A stretch of DNA of 38,251 nucleotides from Minisyncoccota bacterium (GTDB lineage: Bacteria > Patescibacteriota > Minisyncoccia > Moranbacterales > GCA-2747515). The stretch lies in contig CALDDM010000025.1 in the NCBI GenBank assembly GCA_937936355.1, positions 1-38,251 on the forward strand. Reading direction: 5' to 3'. The notes beneath the pieces are model-generated. The model did not search any database. It was not told the origin of the DNA and saw nothing but the letters and a program-made list of their open reading frames with translations. Both the position numbers and the translations under genes were made by a program. Below, piece after piece: positions 18,011-26,129 of the stretch. Position 1 is the stretch's first letter; every line of letters begins with the position of its first letter.

Positions 18011-18039
18011 AAAAAGACCTCATCAAATGAGGTCTTTTT
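18011..18039 (-). terminator. Terminator between RNase J and trpS
   Basis: AAAAAGACCTCAT and ATGAGGTCTTTTT form a 13-bp stem with a 3-base loop and a terminal T-run. It lies 46 bases after the RNase J stop. The likely trpS -10 box begins just downstream, so the terminator and the next promoter are back to back. Confidence 0.9.
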
Positions 18040-18084
18040 ACTACATCCAGCCTTTATCTCGATTACCAAGGCAAAATAACGAAG

Positions 18085-20298
18085 CTAAACTTCCATGATG
18101 ATTGGTAAAACCATCGGTCTACGAGCAGTTTTCTGGAAGAGAAACTCACCAATTTTATCTCGAACATCATTCTCAACCAATCTCCAATCAATTTGAGCAT
18201 CCTCACTTGTCGACTCTGCAATGACTTTTTCAACACGACGCTTCGCTTCATTGATCGTGTCAAAATTATCCTTCACAAAAACAAATCCCCGTGATGTAAC
18301 ATGTGACGAGACAACACTCTTCTTCTTTGCATCAACGATCACATTAACGATAAACATACCATCTTCTGCCAATGCTTGGCGATCACGCAAAACAACTTGG
18401 CCTACATCACCAATGCCTAATCCATCGACAAAAACATAACTCGTATCCGCCTTCTCCTTTCTTATACGTGTCCCTTTCTTACTGATCTCAAAGATCTGAC
18501 CATTGTCAAGGATTGCAACCTTATTACCAGGAAATCCCATCTCCACTGCACGCTTTTTCGCTTCATGAAGCATGTAGTGATTAGCATAGATTGGTATAAA
18601 GTACTGCGGATCCACCATCCTTATGACTGTCTCAATATCTTGTGCTGTAGCATGACCACCCATATGCACATCCATGATGTCGCTATGAATGACATTGTCA
18701 CACTTACGATAGAGATTGTCTTTGAGTCTCTGAATACTCCTCTCGTTACCTGGGATAATTGATGACGAAAATACAATCGTATCATCACGCTGCACCTTAA
18801 TAAATCGATGATTTTCCGTCACAATTTTATTTAGGGCTGCATTATGCTCACCTTGAGCGCCAGTACACAGAACGAGAATCTTATTGTCAGGGTACTTACT
18901 CATTTCTTGTGGCGTGATAAAAACATCGTCACTCACCTTGATGTAGCCAAGGCTTTTCGCGATCTCGATGTTTGTTTTCATACTATAACCCTCCAAGAGG
19001 ACCTTACGTCCAATCTTCTCAGTAAACTCAAGCAATCCAGCAATACGCTTGATCTGCGACGCAAATGTACCAATAATAATACGACCAGGAGCTTCCTTGA
19101 TAAGCGTTTGCAAATTACCCTGCATCACCTTCTCACTCTTTGGCGCCCTTGTATTAATCGCACTCAATGACTCAAGCATCAAAATACGTGGCTCAGGGTA
19201 CTGATTGAGACTCTCATAGGAGATAGCTCCACCATCTGCAGGATCATGGTTAATGGTCCAATCACCAAGGTTAATCGCAGTACCAACATCAGTTTCTAGT
19301 GCGATACCCATACAGTCCATAATCGAATGATCTACCTCAAAAAAATGTGCCTTAAAAGAGCCAAAAGTCATTTTCTTGTCGATATCCTTCACACTTATCG
19401 TTTTGACGTTTGCAGCACCCCCTGGATTACCATCCTCTAATTTCTTCTTGATCATTGCCAGAGTCAGGTCACGTGCAACAACTGTAGGATAGCCCAGCTG
19501 CTTCAAGATCACTGGTGCAGCACCAATATGATCCAAGTGACCATGCGTGTACATAACTGCCAAAATGTTGCGCTCTTTACCTCGGAAATAACTGACATTT
19601 GGAACGATATAGTCAATGCCATGCATGTCTTCTTCAGCAAATTGCATGCCAGTATCCGTAATAATGATGTCACTTTTTCCATCACCTGTTCCATACTCTA
19701 CAGCAACCATATTACGTCCAACTTCCTCATTTCCACCAATAGGTATAACTCGCATCACACCTTTTTCGATCGCTGGAATCTTAGGAGCCTCTACCGACCC
19801 ATTTGCAGCTGTCACATCAATAATCCGTTCAGCATTTGTCTTAGGCTGTCCTGGCCTAAAACGCATACCACCGCGCGAACGCCTTCCAGCCTTTTTAGAT
19901 GTTTTACGCGTCGATTTTTTTGTTGCATTTTTTGTTGCTGCCTTGCTTGGATTTGCCTGCGCACCTTGAACTTTCCTTTGTCCACCTCGTCCACGACTAC
20001 CACGTGAGCGACGACGTTGCGACCCTGCATTATCTTGCTGTGTCCCACCTCCGCTTACAGTGCTACTTGAGGGTGAGGTAAGAGGCTTATCTGGAACACT
20101 TCGTCCCAGAGCTGCATCACGACGAGCCTGATCAATTTTTGCTTGATCATTCTGTACGGCTTTTTGATTATTTGTACCGCGCCCTCCACGCATGTGTTGC
20201 GCATTTTTTTGAGAGCGACGATTAGCACCACCTGTTATATCAGTACCACGGCGGGCTCTTTTTTGTTGTGCATCTTGCGATGCATTATTTTCTGTCAT
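18085..20298 (-). CDS. rnj: Ribonuclease J with long basic N-terminal tail
   Basis: RNase J is a metallo-beta-lactamase/beta-CASP nuclease with endo- and 5'-3' exonuclease activity in mRNA decay and rRNA processing. The catalytic core starts near residue 182 (MRVIPIGGNEEVGRN). It carries the metal motif THGHLDHIG (251-259), then HSIMD, the beta-CASP region (RIIIGTFASQIKR, CTGAQGE) and HMGGHAT. The core is about 556 residues, the standard length. The first 180 residues are low complexity, rich in Arg, Lys, Gln and Gly (RRRSRGSRGRGG), and probably disordered and RNA-binding. The gene is alone, with a palindrome over its promoter and a terminator at 18011-18039. Confidence 0.95.
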   Translation of the reverse strand: MTENNASQDAQQKRARRGTDITGGANRRSQKNAQHMRGGRGTNNQKAVQNDQAKIDQARRDAALGRSVPDKPLTSPSSSTVSGGGTQQDNAGSQRRRSRGSRGRGGQRKVQGAQANPSKAATKNATKKSTRKTSKKAGRRSRGGMRFRPGQPKTNAERIIDVTAANGSVEAPKIPAIEKGVMRVIPIGGNEEVGRNMVAVEYGTGDGKSDIIITDTGMQFAEEDMHGIDYIVPNVSYFRGKERNILAVMYTHGHLDHIGAAPVILKQLGYPTVVARDLTLAMIKKKLEDGNPGGAANVKTISVKDIDKKMTFGSFKAHFFEVDHSIMDCMGIALETDVGTAINLGDWTINHDPADGGAISYESLNQYPEPRILMLESLSAINTRAPKSEKVMQGNLQTLIKEAPGRIIIGTFASQIKRIAGLLEFTEKIGRKVLLEGYSMKTNIEIAKSLGYIKVSDDVFITPQEMSKYPDNKILVLCTGAQGEHNAALNKIVTENHRFIKVQRDDTIVFSSSIIPGNERSIQRLKDNLYRKCDNVIHSDIMDVHMGGHATAQDIETVIRMVDPQYFIPIYANHYMLHEAKKRAVEMGFPGNKVAILDNGQIFEISKKGTRIRKEKADTSYVFVDGLGIGDVGQVVLRDRQALAEDGMFIVNVIVDAKKKSVVSSHVTSRGFVFVKDNFDTINEAKRRVEKVIAESTSEDAQIDWRLVENDVRDKIGEFLFQKTARRPMVLPIIMEV

Positions 20299-20311
20299 AA
20301 TTCATTTTTAT

Positions 20312-20333
20312 ATATACAGACCATTCTGTATAT
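20312..20333. promoter_or_regulatory. Palindrome overlapping the RNase J promoter
   Basis: ATATACAGA and TCTGTATAT are perfect 9-bp arms around CCAT, 14 bases upstream of the RNase J ATG. On the minus strand a TTGGAT (20356-20351), 18 bases, TATACA (20332-20327) promoter puts its -10 inside one arm. That suits a repressor operator. If transcription starts further upstream, it would instead be an mRNA hairpin. Confidence 0.5.
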
Positions 20334-20356
20334 GTATTGTTATTCATAAAATCCAA

Positions 20357-20739
20357 TAAGCACATCTTCTTTTATTTGCTCATCAGACTCTGTTGTAACG
20401 AAAAATTTCTACACATTCCGTCATTCAAAGCATTGTACGACAGAGAAATTACTGATGACCAGTTATTCCCTGCTTTTGCACAACACCTACGCGTGACACA
20501 TACGTGCCTGAAAAAATGATATCCAACAAGTAATCATATCCATGACACTATCGGATCAAAATTTTCAAATATAATTGACTATCAAATCGACCAAATTCTT
20601 ACAGGATGTGCATATATCGCACTACTATCACAGCAAGATTTCTTTGTACAGTCTTTAGCGTGCTTCCTATGAGTACTTGAAACTCATGCTATCCATTTAT
20701 AGTAGGAAGTTCTATGGAGAGAGTATATCACTTTGCTGA
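20357..20739. other. Intergenic region with no recognised gene
   Basis: This stretch lies between the RNase J promoter and the sugar dehydrogenase stop. The only track ORF here (20337..20519, plus) is 60 residues, lacks a ribosome site and overlaps the RNase J control region, so I do not accept it. I see no tRNA, repeat or clear RNA structure. Confidence 0.5.
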
Positions 20740-20766
20740 TTTTGGCACAAGATCCCCTTGCCAAAA
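20740..20766. repeat. Inverted repeat downstream of the sugar dehydrogenase gene
   Basis: TTTTGGCA and TGCCAAAA pair perfectly (8 bp) around an 11-base loop, 12 bases beyond the stop. No U-tract follows on the minus strand, so it is a weak terminator candidate or an mRNA 3'-end stabiliser. Confidence 0.45.
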
Positions 20767-20777
20767 CCATATTCTCA

Positions 20778-23225
20778 TTATTCTACGTACCAAGCAATCC
20801 CCTCATAGATCCAGTTAGTATCCGTAAGTCGTATATGATCTCGCTCCTTCAAGCTTTTTGTGAAAAAGTGATGCTTAAACACAGGGCTCCAAAAACGATA
20901 GATTGGACTTGCACTACCATTGGCATCACCCAATACTTTGTACGCTACGCCCTCATAACTCCAGTTTGGATCAACTTCAGTCCTTGCTCGTTCAGTTTCA
21001 GAAATAGTATAGAAATGCCCCTTGAACAATTGACTATAAAATCTATACACTGGCACGCCTTGTGCAGTTTTTTCATCGGTAAGCGTATAAGCAATGCCTT
21101 CATATGCCCAATCAGCATTACTTTCCAAATTCTCCTTCTCAGAATTTGATGTAGTATAAAAATGACCTTTATACACACTGCTGTAGAATCGGTGAACCGT
21201 CGTGCTGCCAGCAGCCTGAGGTATGATGACTGGATCTTCTTCAACAATTTCAATTTCCGGATCTTCAGTAACTGGCGATCGTGATACAACCTCAAATGTG
21301 GCTGCACGAGGTACCCACAAGTAATCAACTGTCTGATCTGGTGATGTGACTGCTATATTCAGAACATATGAACCAAGTGGGAGTTGAAAAGACGCATCAA
21401 ACACTCTTTGTACGCCTTGCTCAATGACCTGATTCTCCACAGTGAAGTCATACTCAGATAAATGAGTACCACTACTTTGATCATGAATCTGGAAATGAAG
21501 TGTTACAGGATCATTTTGACCATCATTGCCAAACGTATTGACTGTATGAATATCATTACCAAAGAAATAAGGTTGCGCTGATGTTATCTCAGTGATGCGA
21601 TGCGTAGGATCTGCATCATAACCGCCACTAAATGGCTCCTCAACAAGAATTGTTCGAGATGTTACATTTGTGAGCCCTTGTGCAGTCACAGTTAGCTGCG
21701 CTTCATACTGGCCTGGGCCTGGATACGTGTGCGACACTTCCTTGCCACTACCAACACTACCATCACCAAAATCCCACGCATACGAAAGAGGTGCGCCACC
21801 AAAAACACTTGATAGTTCAGCATCAAAATCGACAGAAAGAGGTGCGGTACCTTGATCCACTGACAAAGAAAAATCTGCCACTGGCGCCTCTGTATAAACT
21901 AATCGCTTAACGAGTCCAGAATAATGCTCAATATAGTATATAAGGCCATCTGCACCTGTCACGTACTCAACAGCAAAGGGCACCTCAGACGCAAAGTCAC
22001 GCACGTCACGTATGTACTCATTGTCATCAAATCGGATCTGCCGCATAAATCCAAATATAGCATCTCCAAAGATATATGAGCCACGAACACTATCAGGATA
22101 TGTATCACTCAGTGCAAATGCACCACCTGTAATTGCGCCAATAAGATTCTCCCCTCCAATTTCTGGCACCTTCTCATGAACATAATCGTAGATGGGATTT
22201 GTATAATCACCCTCTATCTGACAGCCTGGCATAAAGTTATAGCCGCCCGTCTCAGTCCTTCCTTCGCGACATGGCCACCCATAATTTTTACCTGGACTGT
22301 CTGGGCTGATAATATTAAGTTCTTCATATGCACCCCACCCAACATCCGCTACTAGCAAATTACCTTGTGGCGAAAAATTGAACCGATATGGGTTGCGAAA
22401 TCCATATGCCCATACTTTTGATCGATTATCACTCACATCTCCAGTGAAATATGGATTGTCCTCTAAACCTTCCCCATTTGACTTTATACGTAATACCTTT
22501 CCACTGAGATGATCAAGGTCTTGTGCACGAAAGGCATGCTGCTCTGGAAAAAAGAAGCCCGCACCATCTCCAGTCGAAACATAGAGATTTCCATCTGGAC
22601 CAAAGCGAAGGCCGCCAATTGAATGACTACCAGAATCAGATGCTACACAATCGTCTCCAGGGTAGCTAGCACATGATGGAAACTCTGCAGTACCACCTTG
22701 TGACCCAAGGATTGTGAGCGGATTTGTTGCTAAGCCATCGACTTCTGTGTAGCGCACAACACGGGCATTCTTCTTTGGTATCGAATAGCACTCCACTCTA
22801 CTCCAATTGTCGCCAACATCAGCACATCCCTCTTTTGTGTCATCAAGATAATATCCTCCAGGCTCTGTTGGATCTGGTTCATGCGTATAGGCTATATAAA
22901 TGAAGTGATTTGACGCAAAATCAGGATCAACCACTATACCAATTAATCCTCGATCCTCTGCAGCATTTACCGCATCCCCAAGATCGATAAGAGGATTGCT
23001 GATCGTAGTGCCATCAGCCTGAACAATGAATATCTCACCTGTTTTCTGTGCAACAAGCATCCGACCATCCGGCAGAGGTGCTAGGGCTGTAGGTCGCTCA
23101 AAGCCCTCCGCAAATTCCTGCGCAACAAATCCTTCAGGTAAGTCGCTTGCAGCATTTACAGTTGTGCCAAAATGCATGATTCCTGCAAAACCAAGTACAA
23201 TAATCGCTAAAAATTTCTTTTTCAT
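20778..23225 (-). CDS. Secreted PQQ-type sugar dehydrogenase with PKD and DUF5648-like repeats
   Basis: An N-terminal signal peptide (cleavage near TVNA-AS) precedes a glucose/sorbosone dehydrogenase beta-propeller (about 30-440). Its marks are RPTALAPLPDGRMLVA, RGLIGIVVDPDF, IGGLRFGPDGNLYVSTGDG and VWAYGFRNPYRF. Such enzymes oxidise aldoses outside the membrane using PQQ. A PKD domain follows (about 448-530, YAWDFGDG), then a beta region. The end holds three repeats of about 45 residues, each with YRFYS...KGHFYT...EGIAY, the DUF5648 type thought to bind carbohydrate or the cell surface. No PQQ synthesis gene is in the window. It lies 160 bases after the GT39-GH8 gene on the same strand. Confidence 0.88.
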   Translation of the reverse strand: MKKKFLAIIVLGFAGIMHFGTTVNAASDLPEGFVAQEFAEGFERPTALAPLPDGRMLVAQKTGEIFIVQADGTTISNPLIDLGDAVNAAEDRGLIGIVVDPDFASNHFIYIAYTHEPDPTEPGGYYLDDTKEGCADVGDNWSRVECYSIPKKNARVVRYTEVDGLATNPLTILGSQGGTAEFPSCASYPGDDCVASDSGSHSIGGLRFGPDGNLYVSTGDGAGFFFPEQHAFRAQDLDHLSGKVLRIKSNGEGLEDNPYFTGDVSDNRSKVWAYGFRNPYRFNFSPQGNLLVADVGWGAYEELNIISPDSPGKNYGWPCREGRTETGGYNFMPGCQIEGDYTNPIYDYVHEKVPEIGGENLIGAITGGAFALSDTYPDSVRGSYIFGDAIFGFMRQIRFDDNEYIRDVRDFASEVPFAVEYVTGADGLIYYIEHYSGLVKRLVYTEAPVADFSLSVDQGTAPLSVDFDAELSSVFGGAPLSYAWDFGDGSVGSGKEVSHTYPGPGQYEAQLTVTAQGLTNVTSRTILVEEPFSGGYDADPTHRITEITSAQPYFFGNDIHTVNTFGNDGQNDPVTLHFQIHDQSSGTHLSEYDFTVENQVIEQGVQRVFDASFQLPLGSYVLNIAVTSPDQTVDYLWVPRAATFEVVSRSPVTEDPEIEIVEEDPVIIPQAAGSTTVHRFYSSVYKGHFYTTSNSEKENLESNADWAYEGIAYTLTDEKTAQGVPVYRFYSQLFKGHFYTISETERARTEVDPNWSYEGVAYKVLGDANGSASPIYRFWSPVFKHHFFTKSLKERDHIRLTDTNWIYEGIAWYVE

Positions 23226-23251
23226 ATAGGTAGATTAAAAAAAGTAAGTCT

Positions 23252-23271
23252 CCACAATTGATATATTGTGG
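23252..23271 (-). terminator. Stem-loop between GT39-GH8 and the sugar dehydrogenase
   Basis: CCACAAT and ATTGTGG make a 7-bp stem with a 6-base loop. On the minus strand it is followed, eight bases on, by CTTTTTTTAATC. It may reduce read-through from the glycan operon into the dehydrogenase gene. Confidence 0.45.
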
Positions 23272-23385
23272 CATATCTGTATAAAACTGTCAACTATTTT
23301 GTTTTTTTGTAAGCGCAAAAGAGATTTCAGTAGATTCATTGTACACAAAGAAGTCGTCAAGTGCAATCCTTTTTTACACAAACAC

Positions 23386-26061
23386 TTATTGCGCAACACT
23401 CGCCTCCCAAAGATTCACAAATTTTTTGTTATAAAGTGCACTTCCAAGCCACGCCCAGTTTGCATCAAGGTAATTGATACCGTCATTCCACTGCTCTTTT
23501 TCGAAATCATAGGCTTGCACGAAATTCTTATTGTAGTAGCGCTGGGCAAACTGCTGATCTTCGCCCCACATTAGTGCACTAAGGTAACCAGACTTTACGG
23601 CAAGAGATCCACTTTGGTTACTTGTAGCACCACTCGCTGCAATAGATGTAGGTATTTCCTCACCATAACGTGTCAGGTAATTAGCCACTCCAGAAAGATA
23701 CGTCTGTGCTGTAGCAGTTTCATACCACGCAACATCGGTACTTACACGCCACAAAGTCCGAAATGCATCAAAACTAAATCGATTTGCATAGCCTGCCTCT
23801 AAAATATGCTTTTGTGCGGGCAAAATTCTACCAGACGAGGTATCTATTGAAACCCAATTCATTGGCAAAGCAGTTTGATTCCATGCAAGAACAGATATAT
23901 CGTTCAAAATATCATATGTATCGTCAGCCAATCCAATCCAATCACGGTCAATGTTTGTATCAAATTCAGCAAAGACACGATACCATGCTGGTGAGAAATG
24001 AGACGGATTCACAAGATACTCGTCTGTACCTCGCAATGCTGATTTTTTATTTAAAGCAATCAAGTAATGTCGCTCTCCTACCGTAATAACATTCTGTTTC
24101 CAAATATCAGCAATAATTTCCTGCGCTGCCGCACCATACTCAGCATCGCCCCAAATATTTGAAGCAAAAATGAGCGCGAGAGCTATATCAAGATCGGCAT
24201 CGCTGGAATTATCAGACGCCTCAACGCCGTCCTTCCAGCGAGAAGAAAACAATTTATCCTCGACACGAAATTGCAAATGATCCCGTGTCCATCCCCATGT
24301 CGCATCAAATACGTCCTTATCAAACATCATCGCAGCCCTAAGCATCGCATACCCTTGCCCCTGTGAAGTTGTAGCAGTCGTAACAGGATCAACTACTTGG
24401 CCATACTGCTCCCCTGACAGAGCTATAAATCGTGATTTATATTGACGCCATGAATCCAAAAGCAATTCACGGGAACTATCATTAATCTTAAAAAGTGCGG
24501 CCCAATCTCCATTTGTTGAAAGCAGATCATCAAAGTCTACAAATGCAGTCGTGCCAGACTTCCACTCCTTATCTGGAAGCGAGTTATCAAAAGCAGCGCG
24601 AACAATCGGGTCTTGTCCTTCACGGATCTGTCGCATCATCTCATGCGTCAATCCTATATAATCAAAATTTCGCCAGTTCAAATTATACTTTTGCTCTCCT
24701 ATCTCTGGGTCACGCGAGATCTTATAATACCAATCTGCATTAGGAAAGGCCTTGGTATTGATATAACGCGGGTCATGCAAATCTACATATGCATAACTAT
24801 CAATCAATATGACTGCATCATTCTCAACATTCTCTTTTATCCACCGTACAGACTCCTTCTGATTAGTCGTCTCATCTGCTGTAAAATGATTCTGCGGCGC
24901 CAAAAAGCCATAATAGCATCCAACCCCGCCTAAGATCACAATGAATACGGCATTATAAAGCGCGCGCGGCATCCAAGCTAAGACATTATGCAAGAAAATT
25001 GCCAAAACAGCACTCACAAATGGAATAAGTGGAACAATATAGAAATTAAATGTCACACCACCTCGTATCAAAAAAGCAAAGTATGTAATGATACAAATCA
25101 GAAATGCCCACAAATTTTTACTTGGCGTAAAGTGAATACTTCGAACATTAAAGAGCCAGCTAAAGAAAGACATAATCAAAATAGCAATCGGTATCAAAAG
25201 CGCAACACCAATCGCGTAGATAAAAACTTCATCTTTAAGCATCCAGTCACCAAGAGTAGTACGGAAGTCACTTGCCGGGTCCCAAAAAACACCACCATCA
25301 CGACCTGACTGAAACTCCAAAGCCCCAAGGAAGCTAACATGCTCACCGGTTGGACTTTTGAAAAACTCATTCTGCAGCAAAGCAAAAAGAATATATGTTG
25401 ACACTACCATGCCAGAAAACATAAACCACATTGTGGTACGAAAATGCCGTCCAACAGGAGACTCCTTTGCAAGCAAGAGAAAAAGAAAAGCCGGTCCAAA
25501 CATAACGGCAGTCACCTTAGTAAGAACAGCAAAAGCATAAAAAACACCAGCTGAAATAAAATGTCGCAACTTCTGCTTTTTATAAGGCACAAAAAACATC
25601 GCGAAAGCAAGAAGAACCCAAAAAATCATAATATTATCCAGCAACACTCGTCGCTGAAAATATATCGCAAGCGGTGAGAGCGCAAAGAGCGCAACCGCTG
25701 CTGACGCAGGTAAAATACGTCGGGTCATGTGATAAACGATGTAAAACAAAACACATGTACTTGCAGCATGTACAACGAGCATCAATACACGTCCCGTATC
25801 CAGAGAAGACCCAAAGGCGAAGAATCCTTCCTCAAAAAGCATCGTCCACCCCGCAATTACGATCCAACCAAGTGGTGGATGGTCATACCAATACGTATAT
25901 GGCGCAAGCTCTCCTTGCGTGACCAGTGACCACGCCTGTGAAGTATATGTGCCTTCATCACTCTCAAAATATGGATATTGAAGCATATTGCGCGAGTGAA
26001 AACCAACTGAAACAGCAAGTGTCAGCACAAAAACGATCCAAATTATAAGCTTCTTTGTCAT
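23386..26061 (-). CDS. Fusion of GT39-type glycosyltransferase and GH8-like domain
   Basis: I start at ATG 26061, which has an AAGGAGG ribosome site (26079-26073) not shared by the track start 13 codons upstream. Residues 1 to about 530 form a polytopic glycosyltransferase of the GT39/ArnT type. The first outer loop holds ESDEGTY with the expected acidic pair, and DHPPLGW follows. These enzymes use polyprenyl-phosphate sugars outside the membrane. The last 360 residues are a GH8 domain close to BcsZ cellulases: YGQVVDP, GYAMLRA, DNSSDADLDIALAL, NPSHFSPAWYRVF and SFDAFRTLWR. The catalytic acid Glu of TSEGQ is Gln (TTSQGQ; codon CAG at 24361-24363), while the Asp of SFDAFR is kept. It is the last gene of the glycan operon. 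Confidence 0.88.
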   Translation of the reverse strand: MTKKLIIWIVFVLTLAVSVGFHSRNMLQYPYFESDEGTYTSQAWSLVTQGELAPYTYWYDHPPLGWIVIAGWTMLFEEGFFAFGSSLDTGRVLMLVVHAASTCVLFYIVYHMTRRILPASAAVALFALSPLAIYFQRRVLLDNIMIFWVLLAFAMFFVPYKKQKLRHFISAGVFYAFAVLTKVTAVMFGPAFLFLLLAKESPVGRHFRTTMWFMFSGMVVSTYILFALLQNEFFKSPTGEHVSFLGALEFQSGRDGGVFWDPASDFRTTLGDWMLKDEVFIYAIGVALLIPIAILIMSFFSWLFNVRSIHFTPSKNLWAFLICIITYFAFLIRGGVTFNFYIVPLIPFVSAVLAIFLHNVLAWMPRALYNAVFIVILGGVGCYYGFLAPQNHFTADETTNQKESVRWIKENVENDAVILIDSYAYVDLHDPRYINTKAFPNADWYYKISRDPEIGEQKYNLNWRNFDYIGLTHEMMRQIREGQDPIVRAAFDNSLPDKEWKSGTTAFVDFDDLLSTNGDWAALFKINDSSRELLLDSWRQYKSRFIALSGEQYGQVVDPVTTATTSQGQGYAMLRAAMMFDKDVFDATWGWTRDHLQFRVEDKLFSSRWKDGVEASDNSSDADLDIALALIFASNIWGDAEYGAAAQEIIADIWKQNVITVGERHYLIALNKKSALRGTDEYLVNPSHFSPAWYRVFAEFDTNIDRDWIGLADDTYDILNDISVLAWNQTALPMNWVSIDTSSGRILPAQKHILEAGYANRFSFDAFRTLWRVSTDVAWYETATAQTYLSGVANYLTRYGEEIPTSIAASGATSNQSGSLAVKSGYLSALMWGEDQQFAQRYYNKNFVQAYDFEKEQWNDGINYLDANWAWLGSALYNKKFVNLWEASVAQ

Positions 26062-26129
26062 GATATTATTTTCCTCCTTAAATGCAGTTCGTCCAAACAC
26101 TTGCCACGAGACAATACCTTCTTATAAGA

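Noticed and set aside
19528-20007. Plus-strand ORF of 159 residues
   Set aside because: Antisense to RNase J, arising from its Arg/Lys-rich and catalytic codons.
20337-20519. Plus-strand ORF of 60 residues in the RNase J upstream gap
   Set aside because: No ribosome site, and it overlaps the RNase J promoter region.
20740-20766. Rho-independent terminator of the sugar dehydrogenase
   Set aside because: The stem is good but no U-tract follows on the minus strand, so it is listed only as an inverted repeat.
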